Shown: positions 1 to 12,030 of the stretch, piece after piece
Layout: every line of letters begins with the position of its first letter
How positions within the stretch are numbered: the stretch's first letter is position 1
DNA from: Castor canadensis
Taxonomy: Eukaryota > Chordata > Mammalia > Rodentia > Castoridae
DNA length: 64,000 nt
Assembly (NCBI RefSeq): GCF_047511655.1
Contig: NC_133402.1
Location: 60,020,951 to 60,084,950, forward strand
Direction: 5' to 3'
Made by a program: the position numbers and the translations under genes
Notes under the pieces: generated by a model
Told to the model about the DNA's origin: nothing
Database searches by the model: none
Seen by the model: the letters and a program-made list of their open reading frames with translations, nothing else

Positions 1-62
1 GAGGTGTGGCTCAAGTGGTAGAGTGCCTAGCAGTTCTACTTGAGTTCAAACCCTAGTACAGC
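1..62 (+). mobile_element. tRNA-like SINE unit, cut by the window edge
   Basis: The sequence opens with the tRNA-derived SINE unit seen many times here. The A-box-like stretch gtggctcaagtggtagagtg is followed by the B-box-like gagttcaaaccc and then an A/G-rich tail. Any 7SL-like part would lie before position 1. Confidence 0.8.
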
Positions 63-576
63 GAGAAGAAAAAGAAAAAGAACAAGCAAGATCTCATTCC
101 ACTAACAAAAATGTCATTCAACAGAATAAGCAAGACCATAATGTGATCCTCAAATTCTTTCTCCCTAAATTTATGACTGTTTGGACTGGAAACCTGCAGG
201 AACCCACTTTTCTGTGTTATGCTCCTCTTGCATAACCTGGAAAGCTGTTTTGTTGTTTTTTTCTCCTGTACCACAGGAAAAGTGGGTAGTTACACTGGAC
301 TGGGAAGCCCTTATTTGATCTCCACTCTATAAATCTGCTTTTCGGTTTCTGATTTGCAGGGTGTTTAAGGTAGTTCCTTTCTTGGAGTGCTTTTGTGGGT
401 CCCTCTGAGATTATCTTGCTGAGAACATGTAATTACATAATAGCTCATGGATAATGCATTTTCCTTGGATGACTGCTTCTGAGAAGGATTCATTTTTTAA
501 ACATAACCATCCACAATGCCATTATCACACCAAAATAATATTAATCTTTTAACACTGAAAAGGCTCAATTTTATCT

Positions 577-896
577 TTTTTTGCATTTGTTTTGTTTTGG
601 CAGTACTGGGGTTTAAATGCAGGCTTTGCACTTGCTAGGCAGGTGCTCTACTGCTTGAGCCCTTTTTACTGTGGTTATTTTGGAGCTAGGGTCTCACTTT
701 TTGTCAAGGCCAGCCTGGACCATGATTCTCCTATTTTAAATTTTCCACTGTAGCTGGGACGAAAGGCACGAACCACCATGTCCAGCTTTTGTTCTGCTGA
801 GATGGGGTCACATGAACTTTTTTTTTCGCCTGGGCTGGTCTCCTCATCTCAGCCTCCCAAGTAGGAATTCAGGCATGAGCCCCCAGTGCCCAGCTA
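577..896 (-). mobile_element. composite 7SL-7SL-tRNA SINE
   Basis: Read on the plus strand this is the reverse of the composite SINE. The tRNA-like unit comes first (cagtactggggtttaaatgc through ctactgcttgagccc). Two reversed B1-like monomers follow, each with the 'ggccagcctgg' / 'cctgggctggtc' core. A T-rich stretch at 577-597 is the reversed poly-A tail. The copy is diverged. Confidence 0.8.
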
Positions 897-904
897 ACTG
901 TATT

Positions 905-1560
905 GTTTTTATTCAGTTTGTTTGTTTGAATTTGGATCCAAATACATCATTGCCATTGGTTGACATGTATCTTTCATGTTATGGTTTGTCTTTCCATTAC
1001 AAAGTATAAATGTAATTATATTATCTACCCATATCTCTCCTTTCTTAGATAAATAATAGCACACCATATACCTAAAAATACTGAAGATTACTCAGGATGT
1101 AGTATACGGAGAGCTTGCTCTTTCCCTTCTGCAGCCATTCTGTGGTCCATTGCATGGAGATACTATATTACTGAATCAGCATCCTACTGATGGACACATG
1201 GGTCATCCCCAGGCTTTTGCTGTAGCAAAGAGTGATGTAGTGAAAGCTCAAGTCTTTTAAAAATATTTTTGTGTATCTTTGGATAGATTCCTAGAAGTGG
1301 AATTGCTATATCAGAGGGCAAAAACAAACACACTTTTGCTATATATATATTGTTGAATTTCTTCCCTAAGATTCTATCATTTCACCTTTCCACCAGCAGT
1401 TCATGAAAGCATGTTTCCTTATAGCCACACCAACAGATTATGCTGTCCAACTCTTGAAGTTTTGCTAGGTGAAAAAAGTATCTTGGGATAATTAGCATTT
1501 GCATTTGAGGAGGGATTTGGTACCGAGTGAATAGTAATTTTCTTAGTCATTTCTCAATCC
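905..1560 (-). mobile_element. ancient L1 3' fragment
   Basis: The stretch around 1290-1310 (gattcctagaagtggaattgc) and the 'ccaccagcag' block near 1392 are the reversed end of L1 ORF2. This is a diverged mammalian L1M-type copy with no open frame. The left part, to about 1140, is less certain. Confidence 0.6.
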
Positions 1561-2555
1561 CCTCTGTGTTTGTGAATGACCACCATAATGGGATAGAGCT
1601 GCTGGAAATAAATATGACAGCTGAGTCATTAAATATACTTAGAAATTGCATCCTCAGTCCTTATTCCTGGATGTTACATCATGTGAATATCCTCTGAATG
1701 TAGCATGCTAGCAGAAGTGCTGTAGCAGACACAGGGCTTTGAGGAGACCAAGGTCTCCCAGGATCTGGGGCATTGGGAGGTGGCCCCTTGGGCAGTCACA
1801 TCTGTATACATCTTGGTAAGCTTCTACTGGTCATGCTAGGGCCAAGTTTTTGGAACAAGGTCATTTTTCTCATGCTTCTTGCAATTTCAGTCACAGGCTG
1901 GTATAGTAGACTACCGTAGGTTGCCATGGATGGTTGGGGCACTTTGGGAAGGGTGCAATAGCAGGTGGGAACTGACAAGGATTCTTTTCACAGTGAGGGC
2001 AACATAGTCCAATGAGCAGATACAGGTCAGTCAACAAAGCAACTGTTGTTGGTCACCTCAGTTTTGTGAAGAACGAACACCTTCTACTTTGCCCCAGTCC
2101 ACTTCCTCCTGTACTCTAGTGTAACGGCTGGTAGGAAATCAGTCTTACTTCAGTCTGTAAGTGGCCATTTCATCCAGTGAGAGACAATGTAGGTAGAAAG
2201 AAACAGGAGGTCCTGATTCCAGCCTTTCTTGTCATCACAGTGATACAGAGAGGGTTTTGTCAGAAGCAATTACTAAAGGAATTTTTAAGTGAGCTGTCAA
2301 GATAATCAGGTTATACTGAAGTGACTCAAAAGTGAGAAATGGGTCAATGTAACTTATCTGCCTACCAATGGCCAGCCAGCTCCCTGAGACAGGGAGTCCA
2401 GTGTAGGGGATGAGAAAGGCTATCTGAGAAGCTGGACAACTAGGAACAGCCATTCCATGTTGGTTTTAGATAAAATGTATGGGCAGACTCTTCACCCACA
2501 TGACTTTTATTTTCCATAGGCCCTGGGTCAGTGTTAGGTAGTGAAGCCAGTGTCA
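1561..2555. other. intergenic, nothing recognised
   Basis: No gene, RNA gene or identifiable repeat was seen. Open frames of 60-72 codons here look like chance. Confidence 0.5.
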
Positions 2556-2611
2556 TCTCCTCCTCCCTCCTCCTCCTCCTCCTCCTCTTCCTCTTCCTTC
2601 TTCTGCTTCTT
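2556..2611. repeat. (TCC)n / CTTC-rich simple repeat
   Basis: Imperfect run of TCC triplets grading into CTTCC and TTCT. Confidence 0.9.
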
Positions 2612-3039
2612 CACTGATCTTGAGCATCTGAGACATCACAAAATTTATGTTTTGTGTTTTCACTTTGATGGTACTCTTAAAATGTAATTTTGGCCAGGAA
2701 TACATTTGAAAAAGATATGAAGTATATATTCACAGCTTTCCTCATCTTCTGTCTTTTAAGGAAGATCAGTTTTGTACATTTTACCCTACATTGTCTTATT
2801 AAGCTAATAGGGGTATGGAGTGGCCTTGTAAGGCCAACTTGGTCAACATTGAAAGAGCTGGTAGATAGCTTCCCTTAGAAAAAGAGGGCAGGTGGGGAAA
2901 GTGAGGAATATGGGAGGGGTTGAAGAGACTGGAGTCCTTGTCCAAAGTTGAGACCTTTGCAGAAATAATTGTTATGACTGCATATGGGTTTTGGCTGAGT
3001 ACAGAATGCTGGGCAAGATAAGACTCTATTGGGTCTTCC

Positions 3040-3170
3040 TTTTTAGAGGAAAATGAAGTTTGGAGAGGTTTTATGACTTGCTCCAGGTCATATGGGTTGA
3101 GAGTCAGGACTGGAGGCTGAATTTGTGTCTGGCTCTGTCTGGTCCCAAAGCCCAATGTCTTAACCACCTG
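3040..3170 (-). mobile_element. MIR fragment
   Basis: The order 'gaaaatgaagtttggagaggtt...gacttgctccaggtcatatggg...gactggaggctgaatttgtgtctgg' is the reversed MIR core. Bare MIR fossil. Confidence 0.6.
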
Positions 3171-3844
3171 TTATTGTCTCCAAAGTGAGGCAAAAACCCA
3201 TGGGGATCCTGGTCTGCTGGATCTGATAAATAAACCTACAAAAGGAAATCCTAGAGAGAAAATAAGTCTTCCAAGTCATCAATATGGAAGTAGAACTTGA
3301 ATCCCCATGCAAAATGAAAACACAGGGCATATATTCTACCCAGAAAAAATCTATAAACAGTTAAAGATTAATGCACCTTAGTGAGGCTCCAACCAGATTT
3401 GAAAAGAACAAATCTTGCCAGGGCAATGTTTTTGCGTTCTTGGGATAGAATTATACAATGAAGAGATGAAAGGGAAGCTACTGGTCAAACACACATTGAT
3501 TTCCAGGAAGCATGTGACCAAGTCCTCTGAGGACTTCCTTGTGAGTGAATACAGATCAGGCTTCATGCTGACCTGTGACAGGGGAGACAGCATTCAAGGG
3601 GTGAGCCCAGATGTCAGGGGTTAGTATTCAGTCTATGTCCTTTCTCCTGAGAAGCAGAAGGAAGTAAAATACTTTTTTTTCTTTTTTTAAAGGCAGGTTG
3701 CAGAACACTGAGAAATCCAAAAAGATAGAAACAAAACAAACAAATAAAAAAACCCCAACAAAAAGCAGGCCAGAATTTCATTGACTCAGGAACAAAGAAA
3801 ACCTTCCACATACTTTGTAATAATTTTTATTAAGACCTTTCTCC

Positions 3845-3956
3845 TGCCTGCTGGTGTGGTGGCACCCTGATCACAGCATTGAGGGGCTGTAGTAGTAGGA
3901 TCACTAGTTTGAGGCCAGCCTGAGCTACACAGTGAGACACCATTTCAACTAAAAAG
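3845..3956 (+). mobile_element. B1-like SINE monomer
   Basis: A 7SL-like monomer with 'ctggtgtggtggcaccctga', 'gaggccagcctgagctac' and an A-rich end, 'ccatttcaactaaaaagg'. There is no tRNA-like unit behind it. Confidence 0.75.
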
Positions 3957-4044
3957 GAAAAAAGACTCTTCTTGCCTGTGACCTTCCTGCTTGTGCTACC
4001 CTGCTTATCACCTCTGGATTGATAAAAATGCAGTGAAATAAACA

Positions 4045-4155
4045 GAGCTGGGCTTTAGAATCAGACTGGTTTTGAACCTGAGGCCCACTATTTCCCAGTT
4101 GTGTGACCTTGGCTAAGTGAACCATCACCTTCACAGGGTAGCTTTGAGGACTCCA
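4045..4155 (+). mobile_element. MIR fragment
   Basis: Contains 'gctgggctttagaatcagac', 'tttgaacctgaggcccacta' and 'gtgtgaccttggctaagtga', the forward MIR core. Confidence 0.65.
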
Positions 4156-6396
4156 GCCCACATGTCCTACTTTCCTTCTCTTCCTAGTCATTGGAGGCCT
4201 TCAGCCATCTGACCACAGCATGTTTTCCCAACCCTGTATCTATTTCCCATCTTGTGCTGGTGGCTTTGTCTTCTTTGCTGTCATGGCTAAGCCATATTCT
4301 TGTAGCTCCTTTGACACAAATACTCTCTCTTCTCCTTCTCTTCCACTCCCCAAGATCTCTAGGTTCCAATTCCATCACGATCTCTTCTCTGAATTCTGAG
4401 AGCCCTGAGCTCTCTCAGTCATGAGTGTTGCACTGCCTCAAATCTTTTCTCACAAGTGTATGCTTGACAACATCTGCTTTGGTCCCTTCAACATGACTGT
4501 CAATGCTGTGTGGCTAGTGACTGCTTCTTAACTTCCTTCTCTATTCCTCATAGCACCTGATCAAGACTCAGGCATTCAGTGAATGAATGGGCATTCATTG
4601 AGAAGACTAGGAGGGGTGTCAAAGCTGTGAGTTTGTGGATCTTTTCAGCAAACACTACTAAATACTTTCTAGGTACCTGCAACTGGGTTGGATGCTGAGG
4701 ACACTGCCAGGAGTGAGACAGGACCCCCAAGAAAGTCAAAATCCAATGAGACACAGGATCATAACAAATAGAGAATTATACCATATGCTTCAAGATCAAG
4801 ATGGTATTTGAGCATAGGAGCAAAGTCTTTATCCAAGGGAGAGTGGCATGGGTTCTGCCAAATGGGAACAGCACATTCAAAAGCACAGGATGTAGGGAAG
4901 CTGGTATCTTCAGGAAAAGTGGAATAACCAAGTGTGGCTGAACATGATTAATGGGGAATAGTGGGAGGCAGAGGGATGGGGTGGTCTGACCCACTGGCAG
5001 ACATCTAGTAATCATCTCTCTACAGAAACATTAATTTGAACAAGATTCACAGCACCAAGCTACCTCCACAAGAGCTAAGACCATAGTACCTGGCTTTAGC
5101 CTAACAATAAGAAAAGGCATATTAAAGAAGGGAAAAGGAAAGAGTTGTCCATGACACCCCTCCACAAACCCTAAGTGATGTAATGTGGAGAGAGAAGCTT
5201 TATGCTTAGGGGAAGGAGAAGGAATTAAGTCCATGTTTTAGACTTGAAGCCTAGTACTAGCCAGCGTCCCATAGTCCACATCCCCAGGTCAGTGTCCACT
5301 GACCAAGTCTTTGGACCAACATTAATGGCTAATGTGGCCAAGTGACTGCCACCATCAGCCTCTCCCTCAACCCTCAGAAGCACAGCACAATGTGAGATTC
5401 TTTCTGGTAGGACAGGAAAGCAAGCACAAGACTTTGTTTAGAACTCAGTGCTGAGCCAATGAAATCCAATAGTGGGGAGATCTCAGTGAGTCCGGTCCTC
5501 TGGCCAGTGTCCATAAATGGAGCCTATGGATCTGCTCTGTGATCCCAGCCAGATGAACTTCTAATTCGGCCAGCATCATAGGTAGGACTTGTTGCAAGTA
5601 CAGCATAGCAGGAAGGCCATATGAGCATGGAGTTTTGTCTTGCTTCCATGCTGAACTGGTTTCTGTGGGATGTAGGCTCTGGGTATAACACAGTATTGTG
5701 TCCTTGATACCAATGGGACTGATCACCCCATCTCCCTTACCCCCAACTCAATCAACAAAACACAGAAAATAAAATTGTTCTCATTGGGGAAAAGAGAGGT
5801 AGTACCAAGTCATTGAATAGAAGCCTGGGACCAGTGCCTCCATGGCTAGGCACAGAGCTAGGCAGAATTCTGCAGCATCTGAACACAGGTTGGTCACTAT
5901 GGGGAGTTGTCTGGGCCTACCCTGATTCCAAGTGATGTACCCTTTTTTAGATATATCCACAGTACATTCTGAATAACATACCCACTGTGGGTTTGAGATG
6001 AACTTGGGCTTGGAGTGCCCTCTAGTGCTGAAACTGTAACAACATGCCAACCATGGACTTGTGGCAAACCTGGAGACTTATGGTGCTATCTAGTGCTAAA
6101 ATGGCAGAAGTGACCACAGGTTTAGAGAAAATAAGCAGCATGTTTAGAATTTCTGAAAAGACAAGCACAAGCAAAACTGGAATAAATACCAAGTCTTTCA
6201 ATGTATAGATGACACTGTATTCCAACAAACATCAAGAACTTCCAAGGAATTATGATCTCACTTAACAGACAAAATCAAACACCAACCACTGACCATATAG
6301 CAACTGATATTTATGGACTCTTAGATAATTCAAAATAGTTGCTTTAGGGAAACTCAAGGAGCTTTAAAAACAAACAAACAAAACACCCAGGACCAA
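4156..6396. other. intergenic, no gene recognised
   Basis: No exon, RNA gene or young repeat was recognised. Around 4560-4750 there are vague traces of an old mammalian repeat ('gaatgaatgggcattcattg', 'aaatactttctaggtacctg') that I cannot name. Two short similar blocks near 6005-6110 ('tgccctctagtgctgaaac', 'tgctatctagtgctaaaatg') hint at an old local duplication. Confidence 0.45.
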
Positions 6397-6745
6397 AGCT
6401 GGGCACAGAGGTACACACCTTATTGCAAGATATGCAGGAGGTTGAGATCAGGAGGATCGTGGTTCGAGGCCAGCATGGGCAAAAAACTTTGCAAAACCCC
6501 ATATTGGTGGAAAAAAGTTGGGTGTGGTGGCATGTACCTTAGCTACACTAGAAAGGGTAAAATAAGAGGGTCATGGTCCAGGATGACCTGGGAAAAAAAG
6601 CAAGACTCCAAAGCAACCAGAGCAAAAAGAGCTGGAGGCATGACCCAAGTGGTAGAGAGCCTGTCTCACAAATGCAAAGCCCTAAGTTCAAACCCCAGTA
6701 CCACCAAAAACCCAAAAAACCAAACAGCAACAGGCGAAAAAAAAT
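6397..6745 (+). mobile_element. composite 7SL-7SL-tRNA SINE
   Basis: Two B1-like monomers begin at about 6398 and 6519 ('aaagttgggtgtggtggcat'). The tRNA-like unit follows from about 6630, with 'catgacccaagtggtagaga' and 'aagttcaaaccccagtacca', and then an A-rich tail. It sits just before the old L1. Confidence 0.85.
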
Positions 6746-7129
6746 TCAGTATTCTGTCACAGAAACTTAACAGATTGAAGTAATTAATAAAAGAAACAAA
6801 TCCTGAGCTGAAAAGTCCACTAAGTGAAGTTAAAAACATTATAGATCAACCAGAAGAAATCTACTAGAAGACAGCATACTTAAAAATACATAGAGGAGAA
6901 AAAGTGGTGAAGAAGAATGAAGGAAGCACACAAGAACTTTAGGACATTGGTAAAAGCAAATATATGGGTTACTGACATTCAAGGGGTACTTTAAAATACA
7001 CTTAAAGAGATAATAGAAAACTCCCTAACCCTAGATAAGGGTACAAATATACAGGAAGGTCAAAGGCCACCACTCAATTCAACTCAAGCAAGTCTACCCC
7101 AAGACATATTATGATCAACTTCTCAAAGG

Positions 7130-7477
7130 TCAAAGACAGAGGATTCTCAAAGAAGCAAGAGAAAAAAATAATAAAACATGTAAGGGTTTTTCAATTTACT
7201 AGACAGCAGACTTCTAGGGCAGAAGACTTGTAGGACAGGAGATGAAATTTTTACAGTCTTGAAGAAACAAAACTGCCAATCAAGAATGCTGTACCTAGCA
7301 AAGCTCTCTTTTAGAAATGAAGGAGCTATAAAGACATCTTCAGAAAAACAAAAGCTGAGAGAATTTGTCACCACCAGACCTGCTATCCAAAAAATGCTGG
7401 AGGGAGTACTTCAAACTGAAAGGCAGAGATGTCAACGAGTAAGAAGAAAACCCAGAAAGGATAACACTCATTGGTAG
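7130..7477 (+). pseudogene. L1 ORF1 C-terminal domain remnant
   Basis: An ATG-initiated frame from 7259 to 7477 (73 codons including stop) resembles the C-terminal RNA-binding domain of L1 ORF1p. Residues AKLSFRNEGAIKT, EKQKLREFVTTRPA and a terminal GVLQTERQR match the family pattern. Upstream, 7130-7258 carries the preceding part of the domain in a disturbed frame. Most of ORF1 before this point is missing or unrecognisable. ORF1p is the nucleic-acid chaperone of the L1 particle. This copy cannot make it. Confidence 0.75.
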
Positions 7478-8026
7478 GATAACCATACAGGTGGTAGAGA
7501 AGATTCAAAACCCATCTATATCTTTGGTATGAGGACTAAAAACCACAATAGTTAAAAATAATAACTACATTAATATGTTAAGAGATAGGCAATCTAGGAA
7601 GACCTAAGATAGGATATAAAAATTCAAAAAGTGGGGAGGAATGAAGTATAAGTGTAGTATTTTCATTAGTTCTTTCTCTTTTTTATTTCTTTTCCTAGAT
7701 TTACATAAATGTTAAGTTCATGTCAAAACTTTTTGTTATAATAAAGATTTTTTTGTAAATCTTATGGTAATGACAAAGAAAATAAAGTGTATAATAAACA
7801 CACCACTAATGATAATGAAGGAATTAAAATACAATGCCAGGGAAAACCCACCTAAGCACAAGAGAAGAGAGGGAAAAAGACAGGAACTACAATAGAACTA
7901 GAAAACTAGTAACATAATGGCAGAAGTAAGACTTTACTTGTCAATAAGTACCTTAAATGTAAATGGATTAAGTTCTCCAATTAAAAGATTTAAGAGTGAC
8001 TGAATACATTAAAAAAAAAAAAGACC

Positions 8027-8186
8027 TGGGTCCAAGTGTGGTGGTTCACACCTATAATGCAAGCACTCAGGAGGTTGAAGAAGGAAAATTGTGAGTTAAA
8101 GGCCAGCCTGGACTACATGGTGAGGCTGTGTCTCAGACCAAACCAGCAAGCAAATAAACAAAACCCTGAAACAATTGCAAGAAGAA
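8027..8186 (+). mobile_element. B1-like SINE inserted in the old L1
   Basis: Starts 'gtccaagtgtggtggttcac', carries 'aaaggccagcctggactaca' and ends in an A-rich stretch. L1 sequence resumes at about 8187 ('caactatgtactgtttacag'). Confidence 0.75.
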
Positions 8187-10442
8187 AACAACTATGTACT
8201 GTTTACAGGAAACTCACTGCACTTTTAAGGATGCACATAAATTGAAATCAAAGGGATGGAATAAGCTATTGCATGCAAATTGAAACAAAAAGAAATCAGG
8301 AGTAGCCATACTTATGTCACACAAAATAGATTTTAAATCACAAACAGTAAAATGAGACAAGGAAGGTCTCATATGAGAAAGAGTCTATAGCAAGAAGAAA
8401 TCATAACTGTAAATATATATGCATTCAATATCAGAGCATCCAAATGTGTTAGACCTAAAGGTAGGAATAGACCCCAGCACAATAGTAGCAGAAGACTTTA
8501 ACACCACACTTTCAGTAATAGACAGATCATCCACACAGAAAACCAACAAGGAATCAGCAGAGTTAAACTGCATCCCAGGACAAACGGACTGAACAGACAT
8601 CCACAGAACATTCTAACAGCACATGGAGCACTCTCCAGGTAGATCATGTGGTATGCCACAAAACAAGTATCTGCAATTAAAAAATATTATTAAGTATCTT
8701 TACTGAGTACAATACAATTAAACTAGAAATCAGTAATAAGAAAGACTTTGGAAACTATACAAACACATGGAAATTAAATAATTCACTCCTGGAAAACTAA
8801 TGTACCATAGAAAAAAATAAGGAGGAAACAGATGAAAATGGAAGGACAACATACCAGAACCTAGGGAATATAGCAAAAGCAATACCAAGACAGAGTTTTG
8901 CAGCAATCAATGCCTACATCAAAAAATGCAGAAAGATCTCAAATAAATAACCCATCTTTGCACCTAAGGGAATTAAAAGTAGGACTAAAACAAATCTAAA
9001 ATTAGAAGAAAAAAGAAATGATATAGATTAGGGCAAAAGCAAATGAAACATACACACAAATACAAAAGATCAACAAAACCAAAAGCTGTCTTCAAAAGAC
9101 AAAATGAGCAAACTCTTACCTAGGCTAACTAAGTGAAGAAGATAAAGACTTTTTCACTGTAGTGAAAAAGGACACTACAATTTGAACCACAGAAATACAC
9201 AGGTTCATTAGAGATTAATGTGAAAACTTTATGCCAACAAGTGTGATAATCCAGAAGAAACAGACAAATTCCTGGACCTTATTAAGATTGACTCAGAAGA
9301 AATAGAAAACCTGAACACATCAATAAAGAGTAATGAGATTGAGTGAGAAAATCCTAGAACCAGATGGCTTCATTGCTGAATTCCAGGAAACATTTAAAGG
9401 AGCATTAATAATACCAATTCCACTTAAATTATTCCAAAAAACTGAAGAGGAAAAAAATTCCCTAAACTCATTTCACTCATTTCTAATACGAAAGCCAGAC
9501 AAGGTACTATAACAGCAAAAAGCTACCGGCCAAATTCTTGATGAACATGGATGAAAACACCCTCGACAATACACTAGCATACTGAACCCAACAGCATGTC
9601 ACAACAATTAGTCACCATAGTAAAGAGGGAGTCAACCCAGGGATGCAAAGATGGCACCACATACGCAAACCAATACATGTGACACACCTTCATCATCAAA
9701 ATGAAGGAAAAAAAACCATACAATCATCTCAATTGATGATTGAGACGAAGGCGTTTGATAAAATTCAACACCCCTTCATAATAAAAGCTCTGAACTTATT
9801 AGGTATAAAGGATCATACCTTAAAGTAATGAAAGCCATACACAACGAGCCCACAGCCAGCATCCTAAAGAATGGGGAAAGGCTGAAAGCTTTCTGGTAAG
9901 ATTTGTAACAAGGTAATGATACCTCCTTTTACAGCAGTACTAGAAGTCTCTAGCCTGAGCAATTGGGCAAGAGACCAAAATAAAGAGCACCCAAACTGGA
10001 AAGGAGGAAGTTAATTGTCACTTAACTTGTTAATTGTTTACAGATGACAAGCTCATATAAATAGAAAGTCCCAAAGACTCTAACAAAAAACTATTATGAA
10101 TTCAGCAAAGTTGCAAGATACAAAATCAACATACCAAAATAAGCAGCATTTCTGTATGCCAACAGCAAACTGTATGAAAAAGAAATCAAAACAGCAACCC
10201 CATTTGCAATAGTTACAAAAAGTCTAAGAATGAATTTAATCAAAGAGGAGAAACTATAAAAGATTGATGAAAGACAGTGAAGAGGACATAAAAAACGGAA
10301 AGAAATCCCGTGTTTGTGAATTGCTAAAATGTTCATACCACCCAATATGATCTGAAGATTTGTGCAATCCTTATTAAAATATCAATGACATTCTTCATGG
10401 AACTAGAAAAAAAGCCTGAAGTTTGTATAGAACCCCCCCCAC

Positions 10443-10445
<3 letters not shown>

Positions 10446-10486
<41 letters not shown>
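10446..10486. repeat. (GA)n microsatellite
   Basis: About twenty GA units after a C8 run at 10433-10440, inside the old L1. Confidence 0.95.
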
Positions 10487-10488
<2 letters not shown>

Positions 10489-12030
10489 AGCCATTCTGAG
10501 TTAGAACAAAGCAGGAGACATCACACTACCTATCTTCCATATATCCTACAAGCCTGTAGTAATCAAAACAGCAAGTCACCTGCATAAAGGCAGACACACC
10601 AACCAAGAAACAGAGCCCAGAAGTAAACCCAGGCATCTACAGTCAACTGAAGATGCCTTTAACTTCACTGAAGAACAAAGGTGTTAAGAACACACTGAAG
10701 CAAAGGACAGTCTCCACAATTAATGGAGAAGTTGGATACACATATACAGAAGAATGAAACTGTACAAGTCAACTCAAAATAGACTGAAGATTCAATTATA
10801 AGATTTGAACTGTGAAACTACTAGAAGAAAAGATCAGAGAGACACTTCAGGATATTAGATTAGGCAAGGATTTTTTTTTTTTTGGATAGGACCCCAAAAG
10901 CACAGAAAACAAAAGCAAAAATAGACAAATGAGATTGCATCAAACTAAGAACTTCTTCACAACAAAAGAAATAATGACAGTGCAGAGACAACCTCCTGAA
11001 TGGGAGAAAATATTTTCAAACTATGTCTAGAATACTCAGGAACTTAAATAACTCAATAGCAGAATAGCAATGCAGCTAAAAATGGGCAATATACCTAAAT
11101 GGGTATTTTTCAAAAGAAGACATACAAATGATCAATATGAATGTGAAAAAATGCTCAGTATCCTTGATGGACATGCAAATTAAAACCTCAATGAGCTGTC
11201 ACCCCTCTTCAGTTAGAGTGACTGATCAAAAGGACAAAAGTTAACAAGTGGATGTTGAGAATGTGGAGAAAAAGGAACCACTAAACACTGTTGTTGGGAA
11301 TGTAAATTAGTGCAGCCATTAAGGAAAACAAGTTCCTCAAAAAATTAAAAATAGAACTACCATAAGATCCAGTGATCCTGCAGCCAGGCACATATACACA
11401 AAGGAGATGAAGTCACTATGCTGAAGAGACAGCTGTATGCCCATGTTTATTGCATAAAGAATGACAATAACCGAGAACCTGAAAAGAGTAGCCAAGAAAT
11501 GGAAGCAACCTAAGTGTCCATCAGCTGATGAACAGATAAGGAAAACGTAATATATTACAACAGCATACTATTCAGTCATAATAGGATGAAATCTTGTCAT
11601 TTGTGACAAGACAGATGGAACTGGAGGTCATTGTGTTAGGTGAAATTATCAGACACAGAAAGAAAAGTACTGCTTGACTTCTGAAAAAGCTAACTCATAG
11701 AAGCTGAGGTCAGTGGTGGTTACCAGAAGCTGGGGAGAATAGCAAGGAGGGAGAGATGGGGAAAGGATGAATATTAGGTCATAAGCTAAGTTAGAAGAAG
11801 TAAGTTCTGCACAGTAGAATGACTATAGAAAATGAAATGTACTGTATGTGTCAGAAAAACTAAAAGAAAGAATTTTGAATATTCTCACCAAAACGAAATG
11901 GTAAGTGTCTGAGGTGACAGATATTCTTACTCCTATTTGAGCATTACAGAATGTATACATGTACTGAGATGTCACATGGTACCTGATAAATGTGTTCAAT
12001 TTTATGTGTCAATTAAAAAATTAAAACAAG

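Larger units (their letters stand above)
7915..11700 (+). pseudogene. L1 ORF2 (endonuclease-reverse transcriptase) remnant
   Basis: Nucleotide landmarks of L1 ORF2 appear in order. The endonuclease start is at 7935-7990 ('aaatgtaaatggattaag'). The 'ttaacaccacactttcagta' stretch is at 8499-8518. The reverse transcriptase region spans about 9300-10450, and the C-terminal 'gttgggaatgtaaattagtg' region lies near 11290. No frame stays open for more than about 85 codons. The B1-like insertion at 8027-8186 interrupts the endonuclease region. This is a decayed copy and gives no protein. Confidence 0.8.
6780..12030 (+). mobile_element. old, nearly full-length L1 (L1M type)
   Basis: In order, the element shows the end of ORF1, an inter-ORF spacer with an AT-rich stretch (7490-7900), the ORF2 endonuclease and reverse transcriptase regions, the ORF2 C-terminal region and a 3' UTR. 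The 3' UTR includes the 'tgtatacatgtactgagatgtcacatgg' region and ends in an A-rich tail near 12030. All frames are broken by stops and indels, so it is inert. A B1-like SINE and a GA microsatellite lie inside it. No target-site duplication was identified. Confidence 0.85.
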
